A stretch of DNA of 16,294 bases from Smittium mucronatum (Eukaryota; Kickxellomycota; Harpellomycetes; Harpellales; Legeriomycetaceae), in contig LSSL01007747.1 of the NCBI GenBank assembly GCA_001953115.1, positions 1-16,294 of the forward strand, written 5' to 3'. The translations under genes and the position numbers were made by a program. Positions 1-8,525 of the stretch are shown piece by piece. Below the pieces are notes generated by a model. The model searched no databases. It worked only from the letters and a program-made list of their open reading frames with translations, and was not told the origin of the DNA. Numbering within the stretch: position 1 is the first letter of the stretch; each line of letters opens with the position of its first letter.

Positions 1-713
1 AACGTATAAACCCAAAGACTAGTCTATATGTTCCTAATGTTTTTTTTTTAACCAGGTATTTTTATAAAAAAATCACTTCTGCCAAGAGGTTTATAACATT
101 CTCAACAAACCCTTGGCCGTTTAAGTAATGCTTTTTATAACAAAAAACCTTGTTTAACCGATATAACACGCCGCAATATTTTCCAAAACTTAAGAATAGG
201 CCCCGAGGCCCCGAGGACCCAGATTTTATACTTTACAATCAATATAAATCAGATTTTTTTCTATGTTTAACTATTCATTTTATTCATGTTTTTTTGTGTT
301 TATATTTATATTTTCAATATAAATTTCCATTTCAAAAAACGAATTATTATATGTTTTATTTTTCAGTTTTTTTTGAATAAAATTTATTTAATTTCCCGCC
401 GATGCTTTAAAATACTACTTAAATATCCTTAGAAAGTTTTAACAAATTTTATCTGATATAAATTATATCCATTGCGTATCACTTTTAAAACTTCCTGGAT
501 ATAGTGGTAAATTTTATGCCTGTTTATAAGCTAGTTGTTATTATTATCAAATACAAATATTTTTGAATGAAAATTTATATAAATTATTTTAACTTTGATA
601 TTGAATTTTTAGGTGATGCGGAGGTTTTTTTTTTTTTTTTCAAATGTTATATTTAAAAAGTACAAATCACTAATTATAGTGTTTAATATGGGGTTTTCCT
701 TTTTTTTTTTTTT
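1..713. repeat. Left terminal inverted repeat of the MULE (possibly truncated by window start)
   Basis: This arm is the reverse complement of 5318-6024. Comparing the two by eye I find no substitutions; the only differences are a T-run of 16 against 13 (625-640) and the inner-edge T-run of 14 against 11 (700-713). Around 199-220 there is a GC-rich tandem motif, GGCCCCGAGGCCCCGAGG, which stands out against the AT-rich background. A 76-codon ORF (150-380) exists in both arms but its composition is Phe/Tyr-rich and it resembles no protein I know. Confidence 0.93.
199..220. repeat. GC-rich tandem motif inside the MULE terminal repeat
   Basis: Two and a half direct copies of the octamer ggccccga lie at 199-216, followed by ggaccc. 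The same motif is present in inverted orientation in the right arm near 5805-5826. It is the only strongly GC-rich patch in the arm. Subterminal repeats in MULE TIRs can be transposase-binding or promoter elements; that role is an inference here. Confidence 0.5.
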
Positions 714-725
714 GAATATCTAAAA

Positions 726-1261
726 TTAAAAAAAATACCCAAAATTTTCTAATTTTTCAATAATCTTGTCATCCCGCTTTTTATTTTGATCTTTGTTTAC
801 AATATTAAATAAATTTTTGTTTAGATTAATATAATTTCTTTTTCTTTTTCTTTATCCATTTTCATAAGTTAACTCTATAACTAAAACTTCAGTGACATTT
901 TGTTCCTTTTTTATGAAATCAATTAAGCTGTATAATGGAGGATTTTTTTTTCCAAATTTTTTTGAGAATCCAGAATTCCATGATTATTACATATTTTACG
1001 TATTATTCCCGCCTGTTTTTGCTATTAAAAACTGAAACCATTGATTTTTTAGCTACTTTGGAGCTATATATTCACTGTGGATTCTACTTATATTTCCTGA
1101 AGTATAATTTTTTTCAGAATACACACCTTATTTTATCAATTTTTTTCGTAGAATGTTTATTACCGATGAGAATACTTCATTATTATCTTTTAATGGTACA
1201 AATGCAGTGCTAAGCGATCAATTTAGTTCTATTTTAGTTTCTCTATTTTCAGGGTTTAGAT
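726..1261 (-). pseudogene. MULE transposase, C-terminal part (decayed)
   Basis: Read on the minus strand from the hAT insertion site, this continues the MULE transposase interrupted at 4175. Visible pieces in order are STAFVPLKDNNEVF (about 1210-1170), matching the 'ALAFVP..DV..AF' block of FLYWCH-type MULE transposases; NPPLYSLIDFIKKEQNV (about 945-895), matching the conserved 'HP.IW.FI..LK.EQ' block; and a C-terminal stretch ending KLENFGYFF with a stop at 726-728. Several in-frame stops and at least one frameshift separate these blocks, so no functional protein can be made. The stop lies 12 bp inside the left inverted repeat, placing the gene exactly between the arms. A small plus-strand ORF at 935-1213 is only the shadow of this sequence. 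Confidence 0.78.
1254..1261. repeat. hAT target-site duplication, left copy (gtttagat)
   Basis: The octamer gtttagat directly precedes the hAT 5' end and is repeated exactly after its 3' end at 4167-4174. Eight base pairs is the hAT duplication length, and the central TA agrees with the Buster-group consensus nnnTAnnn (it also fits the Ac-group nTnnnnAn). Confidence 0.93.
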
Positions 1262-1363
1262 CAATGAATCACAACCTGTGTGCTGCGAGAGATTCCCAGG
1301 TGTGCCGCAAATTTTTTAAAAATATTTCAATTTTCTAGGGTTTTGTAAAATGTGAGAAAAAAA

Positions 1364-1941
1364 TAAACCCTTTCTGGGTCGGTTGTACGAAAAAGGCATC
1401 AAATTAGAGTCCGCAAAAGTCAATTATTCTATTAAATCGCTCCCTTACGGTATTTAAAGCTAATGGAATAGCATTTTTAAAATTCTTTTATAAAATATAT
1501 AACAAATTCAAAAAAATAATGACCAATAAAAACTGAAATTGAAATAGAAATTTTAGAAAAAGTGAATACATTTATTTGTCGATTTTTGACAACTACATTG
1601 GTGGATTTCAAATGTTAAAATGGCAAATCAACTTTGCTGTTAAAAATAAGTTAATAGTTTAAATTTAAAAAAAGTCGCTTACTTCCAGACATTTTCACTT
1701 TTATCTTCATTTTTTTGTTTGAAGTCGATTATTTTTGGCTAATAAAACACTATAATAATTATTCTTTATAGTGTAAATGTAAAAAATGCACTTATTTTCC
1801 AGAAAGTTTCATTTTTATCTTCATTTTATATCGGGAAATAAAAGCCTATGTAATTGACCTATAGCAAATTTTCATATTATGTAATACCCCTTTCACACTT
1901 CAAAAAATCTTATGTAAAAAATTTCCCCCTGAAAGAATTAA
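1364..1941 (+). mobile_element. piggyBac-derived MITE nested in the hAT 5' region
   Basis: The body (1368-1937, 570 bp) starts CCCTTTCTGGG and ends CTGAAAGAA, against CCCTTTCAGTT and CTGAAAGTT in the piggyBac relic at 10563-14130. Bases 1368 to about 1830 align with 10563 to about 11045 (shared blocks include aaccctttc, aaaatggcaaat and ataaaaca). Bases about 1843-1937 align with about 14033-14130 (shared cctatgtaattg, ataatacc and ctgaaag). The whole central part of the piggyBac, including the transposase, is missing. Flanks are TAAA on the left (1364-1367) and TTAA on the right (1938-1941), consistent with a TTAA duplication with one mutated copy. It contains an internal near-repeat of about 60 bp (1656-1720 and 1773-1830). 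Divergence from the relic is substantial, so it may derive from a sister copy rather than this one. Confidence 0.75.
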
Positions 1942-2163
1942 AATAGTAAATGTTTATGTTAAAATATGTATCAAAATTTTAAATTTGTAACGTTTTTTTT
2001 CAAATTTATTTTCGATTGAAAATTTTTTCTAATTGTTTTTAAAGCGTTAAAGTTATTGGATTTTCGCATCATTATTTCGGAATCTTTTTAAATTAAATTA
2101 AGTATTTAAAACGTTATTTAAGTGAATTCTTTTGATAAACATTAATTTATTATTTGTTTAGCC

Positions 2164-3930
2164 ATGGAAAAGTTTTTATCCAAGTCTGGAACAAAGCGTA
2201 AATTCAAGGGGGAATATTTCGAATACTGATTTATCGCGATATAATATGAAATTGATCAGCCATTTTTCGTTCTTATCTACAACAGGTATATGTCAAAAAA
2301 GTGATAGTTCCAAGAAACCTAAAAAGAAATATAGAAACTAAGATGTATCTTTAAAAGATAGAACAAGAACATGCTTCAAGAAACTTGCGGTCCAAAAAAT
2401 GAAACAAGCAAAGGGAATTACAAATTTTATGAATTTGCCTGAGAAAATTGTGATTACAAGTTTAAAGATCGCTCATTTATTGGCAAAGAGGAAGAAAGAA
2501 CACAATGAAGACGAAAAAATCATCTTTTCTGTGTTAGCAATTATCATCTAAACAATTATGGGTTAAGAAGCTGCAGAGAAGTTCAAAAAATTTCCCCCAG
2601 AATCGAATATATATCTTCAAATTTGAAAGATCAAGTTTGTGAAAATTTTGAAACACTTGAAGACGAATCAATGCTGCTGTGGTATCTCCAAGTCGATTAA
2701 TCTACCGATGTAAGTGGAAAAGCTCAGCTCCTGGCTTTCATTTGCTTCATCAATGGCGGAAAATTTGTGAATGAATTCTTGTTCTGCCTCAAATTGGAAA
2801 GAACAACGAAAGGAGAAGAAATTTTTGATCTGGTGAACAAAATTATTTATTGTTTTTATTTGAAGTGAAAAAACCGCGTCAGTGTGTGCACCGATGGATG
2901 TCCTTCGATGCGAGGAAATCAAAAAGGTTTCATGACTATCGTGTTTCAAGAAAATCCAAAATTAGTATCTACTAAATACATGATCCATCGTGAAATTCTC
3001 GCAGCAAAATCTTTGCAGGAAAATTTGCATGCAGTTCTAAATCAAGCCGACAAAGTCTTAAATTACGTAAAGTATCGACCACTCAACTCTCGAATTTTTG
3101 CTTAATTCTGTGATGCTAAGGATTCTGACTACACTTATTTGCTCTACCATACCTAAGTTCGTTGGCTCTCTGAGGGAAAATTTTTAAAACTTCTGGTGCA
3201 TCTCAAAGTCGAAGTGATTTCATACTTGGAAGTTAAGGAAACAGATCTGTAATTCGATTTTTACGACGGACTCTGGTGGCTTAAAGTTCAATTTCTTTCT
3301 GATTTGTACGAAAAATTAAACTAACTGAATTTGAGTCTTCAAGAACCATCGGAAAAAAATCATCTCATCGACATCAAAACTAAATTACTTTGATAAAAAA
3401 TATACTCTGTGGAAGAGCAAAATATCGAAGGGAATATTTGGCTGCTTTCCTTACATCAACGAATCACATTTGAAGAAAATTTTTCCAACCGACATAATTA
3501 GAACACTGACAGGTCTCCAATCAGAATTTCAGCATTACTCCCCATCGCTTTCCATCGAAAAATATAGTTTGGTGATCAATAAATTTAGAAGCAACGAGAA
3601 AACCTACTTACGAACGTGGAAGAAGAACAGCTGTCCGACTTACGAAAATATAATTTCAATAAAATTGTTTTTCCCAAAAAGTGTTTGGAAGAATTTTGGT
3701 TCTCCCTGAAGCAAGCTTATCCTGCACTCAGTTTCAAGGCAGTCAAAATCATTCTTCTGTTTGTGTCTCCCTGATTTTGCGAATTCGGATTTTCAGCTTT
3801 GACTTAAATAAAATCCAAAAAGAGAGAACTAATTATTCCAATCGACGAAGAAATGCGTGCTTTTTTGTCAGCAGTGGAGCCTCTTTTCAACTTGATTTGC
3901 TCTCGAAATCAGGCTCAGCCCTCACATTAA
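2164..3930 (+). pseudogene. hAT transposase, ZBED5/GTF2IRD2-like, decayed
   Basis: The ATG at 2164 opens MEKFLSKSGTKRKFKGEYFEY, the usual start of ZBED5-type hAT transposases. Recognisable blocks follow in order: LKIAHLLAKRKKEH (about 2460-2505); a degraded LDESTDVS catalytic block in which the Glu codon has become TAA (2697-2699), followed by AQLLAFICFINGGKFVNEFLFC; ERTTKGEEIFDLVN; CTDGCPSMRGNQKGF with the second catalytic Asp (about 2887-2930); MIHREILAAKSL; RPLNSRIFA; an HT(stop)VRWLSEGK block (about 3148-3178); and a C-terminal hAT dimerisation block ending LICSRNQAQPSH, stop at 3928-3930. The zinc-finger part of the BED domain is not evident. At least eight in-frame stops and several frameshifts make it non-functional. 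The length, about 590 codons, is close to the family's usual size, so there is little deletion. Confidence 0.9.
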
Positions 3931-4166
3931 AAATTTTAAAATCCAAATAAAAAATCTTAGATTATAATTTCAATTACTTTTTGTTTGAAGAAACCCTAGA
4001 AGAATCTCAAAATTTAAAACTTCAGGTTGTGGTAAAAAAAATTTGTTGAAAAAATTATGAAAACCTGAAGGAAAAAAATTATGTAGGGGGAGGGGGGTAA
4101 GATGTGCCTCTAAAGTTTTCAAATATTGTTAGTGTGCCGCGAGTAAAATTTTTTTGGGAATCGCTG

Positions 4167-4174
4167 GTTTAGAT
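4167..4174. repeat. hAT target-site duplication, right copy (gtttagat)
   Basis: Exact copy of 1254-1261, placed directly after the hAT 3' terminus ...tcgctg. Confidence 0.93.
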
Positions 4175-5071
4175 ATGGCTTAGATAATATTTTTTCTTGG
4201 AAATTTCTAAACATGCTTTGCTCTAAATGAAAAAAACAAAGTATTATATTGATAGCTGGGAAATATAATTGGTTTGTTTTTATCATTGAAATTTCGAAGT
4301 CACTTATTATGGTTTTTGGAGAACAAATAGATAATCCTTTTGAATGAAATATTAGAATATTTTTGAAAATACTGTTTTGTATTTAGCCTCAAAATTATTG
4401 GGTAATAGACAATAAAGTAACGGAAGGTTTGAGTTTACGTACATCCCAAGTATTTTAAATAGTCGAAAAAAAAAAGCTGAAGGAGATACTTTAAAAGTTC
4501 CATTAATGAACCAAAATTTATAATTGAAAAGAAGTCCAAGGTTTTTTATTGTCGAAAATATTAAAACACTGTCTCTTCTGAATGTTGGGCTTGAGTCATA
4601 CAGTAGAAAACATTGATCTTTAGATCTGAGCTTGTAATAATTTGGAAGCTCATCTAATTCAAGGATAATTTGGGTTAATTTTTGTAGAATTCCGTCTATG
4701 TGTCTCTTTATCATTCTAACAGGGGTAATACTGAGGGAATTGCCGCTAATTCATACTTTCGAAAATCACCGTGATTTTTCTTTATCAATGTTCTAGGGGC
4801 TATATATTTATTGGATATATATTAATTCATTAGTTTAATTAGGGCTTTCATGGCAACGGCATCACCATAATTTTTATTTTGTAAATGCCCCAAGCATCTA
4901 GCTAATACATGGGATCACCGTGAGTAGTTGCCTACCATAGCAAGTGTCTCTTTTGACGCAGATACCATATAAATTCCCGTTAATATCATTTTTACGTTGT
5001 AAATGATATTTGTATACATCAAGAGATAAAATTTGACCATTTGTGATACTTGAAATAATCTCAGGATTCAT
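4175..5071 (-). pseudogene. MULE transposase with FLYWCH domain, N-terminal and DDE part (decayed)
   Basis: On the minus strand an ATG at 5071 opens MNPEIISSITNGQILSLDVY. The FLYWCH zinc-finger pattern follows (about 5046-4930: Y.YH...N..GNLYGIC....CYGR), although the family's Trp is replaced (YGIC instead of YWRC). After frameshifts, a 120-codon open stretch (4714-4352) carries the MULE catalytic core: LLYDSSPTFRRDSVLIFST, then FWFINGTFKVSPSAFFFRLF and LPLLYCLLPNNFEAKYKTVF. The family motif is (A)DGTFK, so the first catalytic Asp is Asn here (codon at 4502-4504). Past a stop at 4349-4351 another frame continues with IISDFEISMIK (second catalytic Asp at 4299-4301) and CFFHLEQSMFRNFQ, up to the hAT insertion. 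Together with 726-1261 this gives about 475 codons, a normal size for the family. Confidence 0.87.
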
Positions 5072-5317
5072 TTTAATAAAATAAGGTTATTATATTAATT
5101 ATTTACCATCTATACATCTTTTATATCAAAAATAAAATATATAAAATCTAACTTTTAATATAAAGAATAATTTAAGCAGAAATAGTAAACAATTAATATT
5201 AATTGATTCGTTAGTTCATTTTATAATTCAAAAGAAAAATATATTTGGAATATTAACACGACAACAAACTCTAAAACCAATAAAATTTATCAAAAAATAT
5301 ATTTATTCAAGTAATAT
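5072..5317 (-). other. MULE 5' untranslated spacer between coding start and right TIR
   Basis: About 245 bp of AT-rich sequence with no ORF lies between the MULE start codon and the inner edge of the right inverted repeat. A promoter for the MULE transposase would be expected here or in the arm itself, as in other MULEs; I see no convincing core promoter motif in such AT-rich DNA. Confidence 0.5.
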
Positions 5318-6024
5318 AAAAAAAAAAAGGAAAACCCCATATTAAACACTATAATTAGTGATTTGTACTTTTTAAATATAACATTTGAAAAAAAAAAAAA
5401 CCTCCGCATCACCTAAAAATTCAATATCAAAGTTAAAATAATTTATATAAATTTTCATTCAAAAATATTTGTATTTGATAATAATAACAACTAGCTTATA
5501 AACAGGCATAAAATTTACCACTATATCCAGGAAGTTTTAAAAGTGATACGCAATGGATATAATTTATATCAGATAAAATTTGTTAAAACTTTCTAAGGAT
5601 ATTTAAGTAGTATTTTAAAGCATCGGCGGGAAATTAAATAAATTTTATTCAAAAAAAACTGAAAAATAAAACATATAATAATTCGTTTTTTGAAATGGAA
5701 ATTTATATTGAAAATATAAATATAAACACAAAAAAACATGAATAAAATGAATAGTTAAACATAGAAAAAAATCTGATTTATATTGATTGTAAAGTATAAA
5801 ATCTGGGTCCTCGGGGCCTCGGGGCCTATTCTTAAGTTTTGGAAAATATTGCGGCGTGTTATATCGGTTAAACAAGGTTTTTTGTTATAAAAAGCATTAC
5901 TTAAACGGCCAAGGGTTTGTTGAGAATGTTATAAACCTCTTGGCAGAAGTGATTTTTTTATAAAAATACCTGGTTAAAAAAAAAACATTAGGAACATATA
6001 GACTAGTCTTTGGGTTTATACGTT
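5318..6024. repeat. Right terminal inverted repeat of the MULE
   Basis: Reverse complement of 1-713, effectively identical apart from two shorter homopolymer runs (A13 at about 5388-5400 and A11 at 5318-5328). The outer boundary is set only by the window start on the other side: position 6024 pairs with position 1. Confidence 0.93.
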
Positions 6025-7880
6025 GTTAGATTTGATTTTATTAAAATGTATAAATTAAATTTTATTATGTTTTTTAGTTGTCTAAAATTTATAATAACTT
6101 ATCTTGGAGCTTGATAGTACTAACAAGGTATATTTTTTCAATAAGATATTTATGTTGGCTGATTTTAGTGGTCTCTAGAATTTAAAAACGTATTCGGGCT
6201 TATTTAAGGTTCTTTTTTATTCAATAATGATCGCCGAAGACACAAGGAGCTCTCTATTTATAAATATTAATTACTTGTGTTGGAATTTTACAGAGTTGGT
6301 TAGTTTTTTTAAATAATTTATAAAAAAATATAAGTTTACCGTTTCTGAGGGATATGCGTGTCAGAGGGGAAGAGGGTTATGATATATATTCATTCTAAAT
6401 TTACTTGTCTTATATTTGATAAATGAATCACAAAAATGAATCTTAAATTTTCTAAGTTGTGATTTCTTTTTAACGAATTGATGTTTGATATCATTACAAG
6501 ATTTGTTGGATTTGAAGACTCAGTCAACTGACAGCATATTAAATTTTCTTGAAAAATCAGTAGAGTAAAGAAAAAACAACAAAAAATTCATACCCTTTAA
6601 CAAAAGAGGCATACTGTCCTTAAAAATAATTTTCAAAATTAGGATTTTATTGAATTCTTTACATTTTTCTATTTCGTTTTTATTGAATTATTTACGCTTT
6701 TGGATTTTGATTTTATCCTTAATTGTGAAAAGTGTGAATACGATGAGATTGTAAACGGAATATCCGTAATTCAGAAAGCCCCCTGTTTTATTAAAGCTAG
6801 CTTTATTTCTTGTTGGTGTAGATAAAAAACCCCCATGTGTTTTAATAAACATCTTTTGTTATAGGCATTTTTATAATCTATTGAAACATTGAGCTTATTT
6901 TTTTTCTTAAATCTGACCAATGTTGTTTTATGTGTAATGCAAAGTATGTAAAACTATTTATGTATTATTAAAGGCTAATATGTAAAATTAAATGTGTTCT
7001 TAATTTCATATATAACCATTTTTTTATATGCCAAATTGTGTGTATTATTAATATCACATATTCTAAATGGGGTTTATGTCACATTGGAGGTAGAAAAAAT
7101 GGTTTGTGTAAAAATTGGATTATGTGCTTATTGGTTATTATCCAAAAACTGTAGGTTTAAAGGTTGATAAAGATATTGGAGTATATCAATAGTAATATAT
7201 TCATATAGTGTGTAAAATCATGTAGCTTTAATTATTAATAATTCTAATCAACAAAATATGCAAATTTTTTATATGCTTTCTTGGATGATTTTGACATTAT
7301 AATCATGATTGGTAGATTTACATCAAGATTTGACTATTTATAACATCTATACCATTTTTGTAAACCATTAGGAGTTTAATGAATTTGATTTTTACGAGTT
7401 ATTTTTTTATGAGATTTTTTAGGTTAGAGGTGGTGGAAGTCGCTCATAATTTGAAATAAAAGAAAGCTTTAAGCAAAAAGAAAGAAAAATGGAAATGGAA
7501 AAGGGTTTAATTGTGTTTTCTTATCTTTAATCCTATGTATATCAAGTATTATACGACAAATCTTCAAAAAAAAATTCTGTAGGACAGAGCTAAATATGTG
7601 TTTATTCTCTTAAAAGCTAAGGGCTCAAATCCTAAAAAATGACACTAAAAAATTTAAATGGATTTTTATGTATTTTAGTATTGCTTTCTTGTGATGATTA
7701 AGCCTCAAAGATTATAACTACCGCTATTTATTTATTTTTTATTGAATATATATTTTTTTCTTCTTTTACTATATACACGCCATAAGTATTTTTATTTTAA
7801 TACGTGTGGTTGAAAATCTTTAAATAGTCGATTCTTTGACAGGCCGGACCATTTTTTGATAATTTATTTTTTTTAAACAC
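6025..7880. other. AT-rich intergenic stretch, no gene recognised
   Basis: About 1.85 kb with no coherent reading frame, no transposase motif and no clear terminal repeats. The only local structure noticed is a 14-bp perfect palindrome TAAAGCTAGCTTTA at 6792-6805. It may be host intergenic DNA or a TE too old to read. Confidence 0.6.
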
Positions 7881-7891
7881 AATTTTGACTT
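7881..7891. repeat. Target-site duplication of retroposon copy 1, left (aattttgactt)
   Basis: The 11-mer aattttgactt abuts the poly(T) of the minus-strand retroposon and is repeated exactly at 8515-8525. Confidence 0.85.
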
Positions 7892-8514
7892 TTTTTTTTT
7901 TGAATCACGGAATTTTATTGTAAGATAACTTCATTAAAAAATATACTAAAAAAAAGGGGGGCGTATAGAAAAGACTATTATCCTAAATACAATAAGCTCC
8001 AATTCCGGATTACCTGCTGTTTATCTAGGGGGAATAGCGAAATCTACCAACCGAAAGACCCCCCCCCCTGGAATTGCTTCAAGTAGGTTTATGACTGAGG
8101 TTACATGCAGTCGAGAATTAAGCTCTTTGTCAACGAAAAATAGTTCATTGAAGCTATTTATATCCTAGTCAGAGTCTAATTCTAAAAGGATTAATAAATT
8201 TAGGCTCGCACATATACGTGGGATGGATCGTCATGACTTTCCTACAGATATTTTCTAGGAGCTGAGATTCTTATGATTGTAGAAAGATGGAATTTTGCAT
8301 TAGACTATGTCTCAGCTGTGCTAAACGATCGTTTCCTCCTGTTTCGATATGGAAATCCTCATGAATAACTGTCCTCAGAATCGCTGTGCGCTGTATCCAC
8401 TACTCTCAAACAAGAATAGTACAACCTGGCGTGAGATTTTGTTTTATTTTACTTCTAAAAGTGCACTATTAAGCCCCTAAACCACGGAAAGGTATTTCAC
8501 TCTTAGGGGTACTT
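7892..8514 (-). mobile_element. Poly(A) retroposon copy 1 (SINE-like or short non-autonomous LINE derivative), apparently full length
   Basis: Read on the minus strand, the element starts near 8514 (core CCCCTAAGAGTG from 8509) and ends with ttacaataaaattcc...gattc plus a poly(A) tail (the T-run just right of 7890). The 11-bp duplication aattttgactt on both sides shows target-primed insertion. A second copy in the opposite direction (15779-16294) begins at the same core base and aligns along its length at very roughly 80% by eye. That shared start suggests a defined 5' end rather than random truncation. Features include a 5' hairpin (AGCCCCTAA/TTAGGGG) and a run of ten C on the plus strand (8059-8068). 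I found no conserved long ORF. A weak A-box-like TGGTTTAGGGG occurs near the 5' end, but no well-placed B box was found, so a tRNA origin is not shown. Confidence 0.8.
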
Positions 8515-8525
8515 AATTTTGACTT
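8515..8525. repeat. Target-site duplication of retroposon copy 1, right (aattttgactt)
   Basis: Exact repeat of 7881-7891 at the 5' end of the minus-strand retroposon. Confidence 0.85.

Larger units (their letters stand above)
1262..4166 (+). mobile_element. hAT-superfamily DNA transposon (ZBED5/Buster-like), inserted in the MULE
   Basis: The element is 2905 bp long and is bounded by the perfect 8-bp duplication GTTTAGAT. Its imperfect inverted ends start CAATGAATCACAACCT at the 5' end and CAGCGATTCCCAAA when the 3' end is read in reverse complement. Both ends continue into the 'tgtgccgc(gag)' motif that is characteristic of this hAT group. It carries one plus-strand transposase pseudogene (2164-3930). 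Its 5' noncoding region is swollen by a nested piggyBac-type MITE (1368-1937); without the MITE it would be about 2.3 kb. The element interrupts the MULE transposase in its DDE domain, so it arrived after the MULE or moved together with it. Confidence 0.92.
1..6024 (-). mobile_element. Mutator-like element (MULE) with ~710-bp terminal inverted repeats, disrupted by a hAT
   Basis: Two long inverted arms (1-713 and 5318-6024) enclose a minus-strand MULE transposase pseudogene. The coding start at 5071 lies about 250 bp from the right arm and the stop at 726 lies 12 bp from the left arm. Very long terminal inverted repeats around a single transposase are typical of Mutator superfamily elements. 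The left arm reaches the first base of the window, so the true outer end and the usual 9-bp target duplication cannot be seen. If the element ends at 6024, the right flank begins gttagattt. The interior is split by the hAT at 1262-4166; without that element and one copy of its duplication the MULE would be about 3.1 kb. The arms could extend further outward than the window shows. Confidence 0.83.

Noticed and set aside
150..380. 76-codon ORF, identical in the opposite arm (5645-5875 minus)
   Set aside because: The identity follows from the arms being inverted copies. The peptide is Phe/Tyr-rich, typical of AT-rich noncoding DNA, and resembles no known family.
935..1338. Plus-strand ORFs at 935-1213 and 1153-1338
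   Set aside because: They are antisense shadows of the MULE transposase C-terminus; the second crosses the hAT boundary and target duplication.
4761..4779. Near-perfect palindrome gaaaatcaccgtgattttc
   Set aside because: It lies inside degraded MULE coding sequence, is short, and has no partner elsewhere in the window; likely chance.
6792..6805. 14-bp palindrome TAAAGCTAGCTTTA
   Set aside because: Isolated and short in AT-rich DNA; no neighbouring feature gives it a role.
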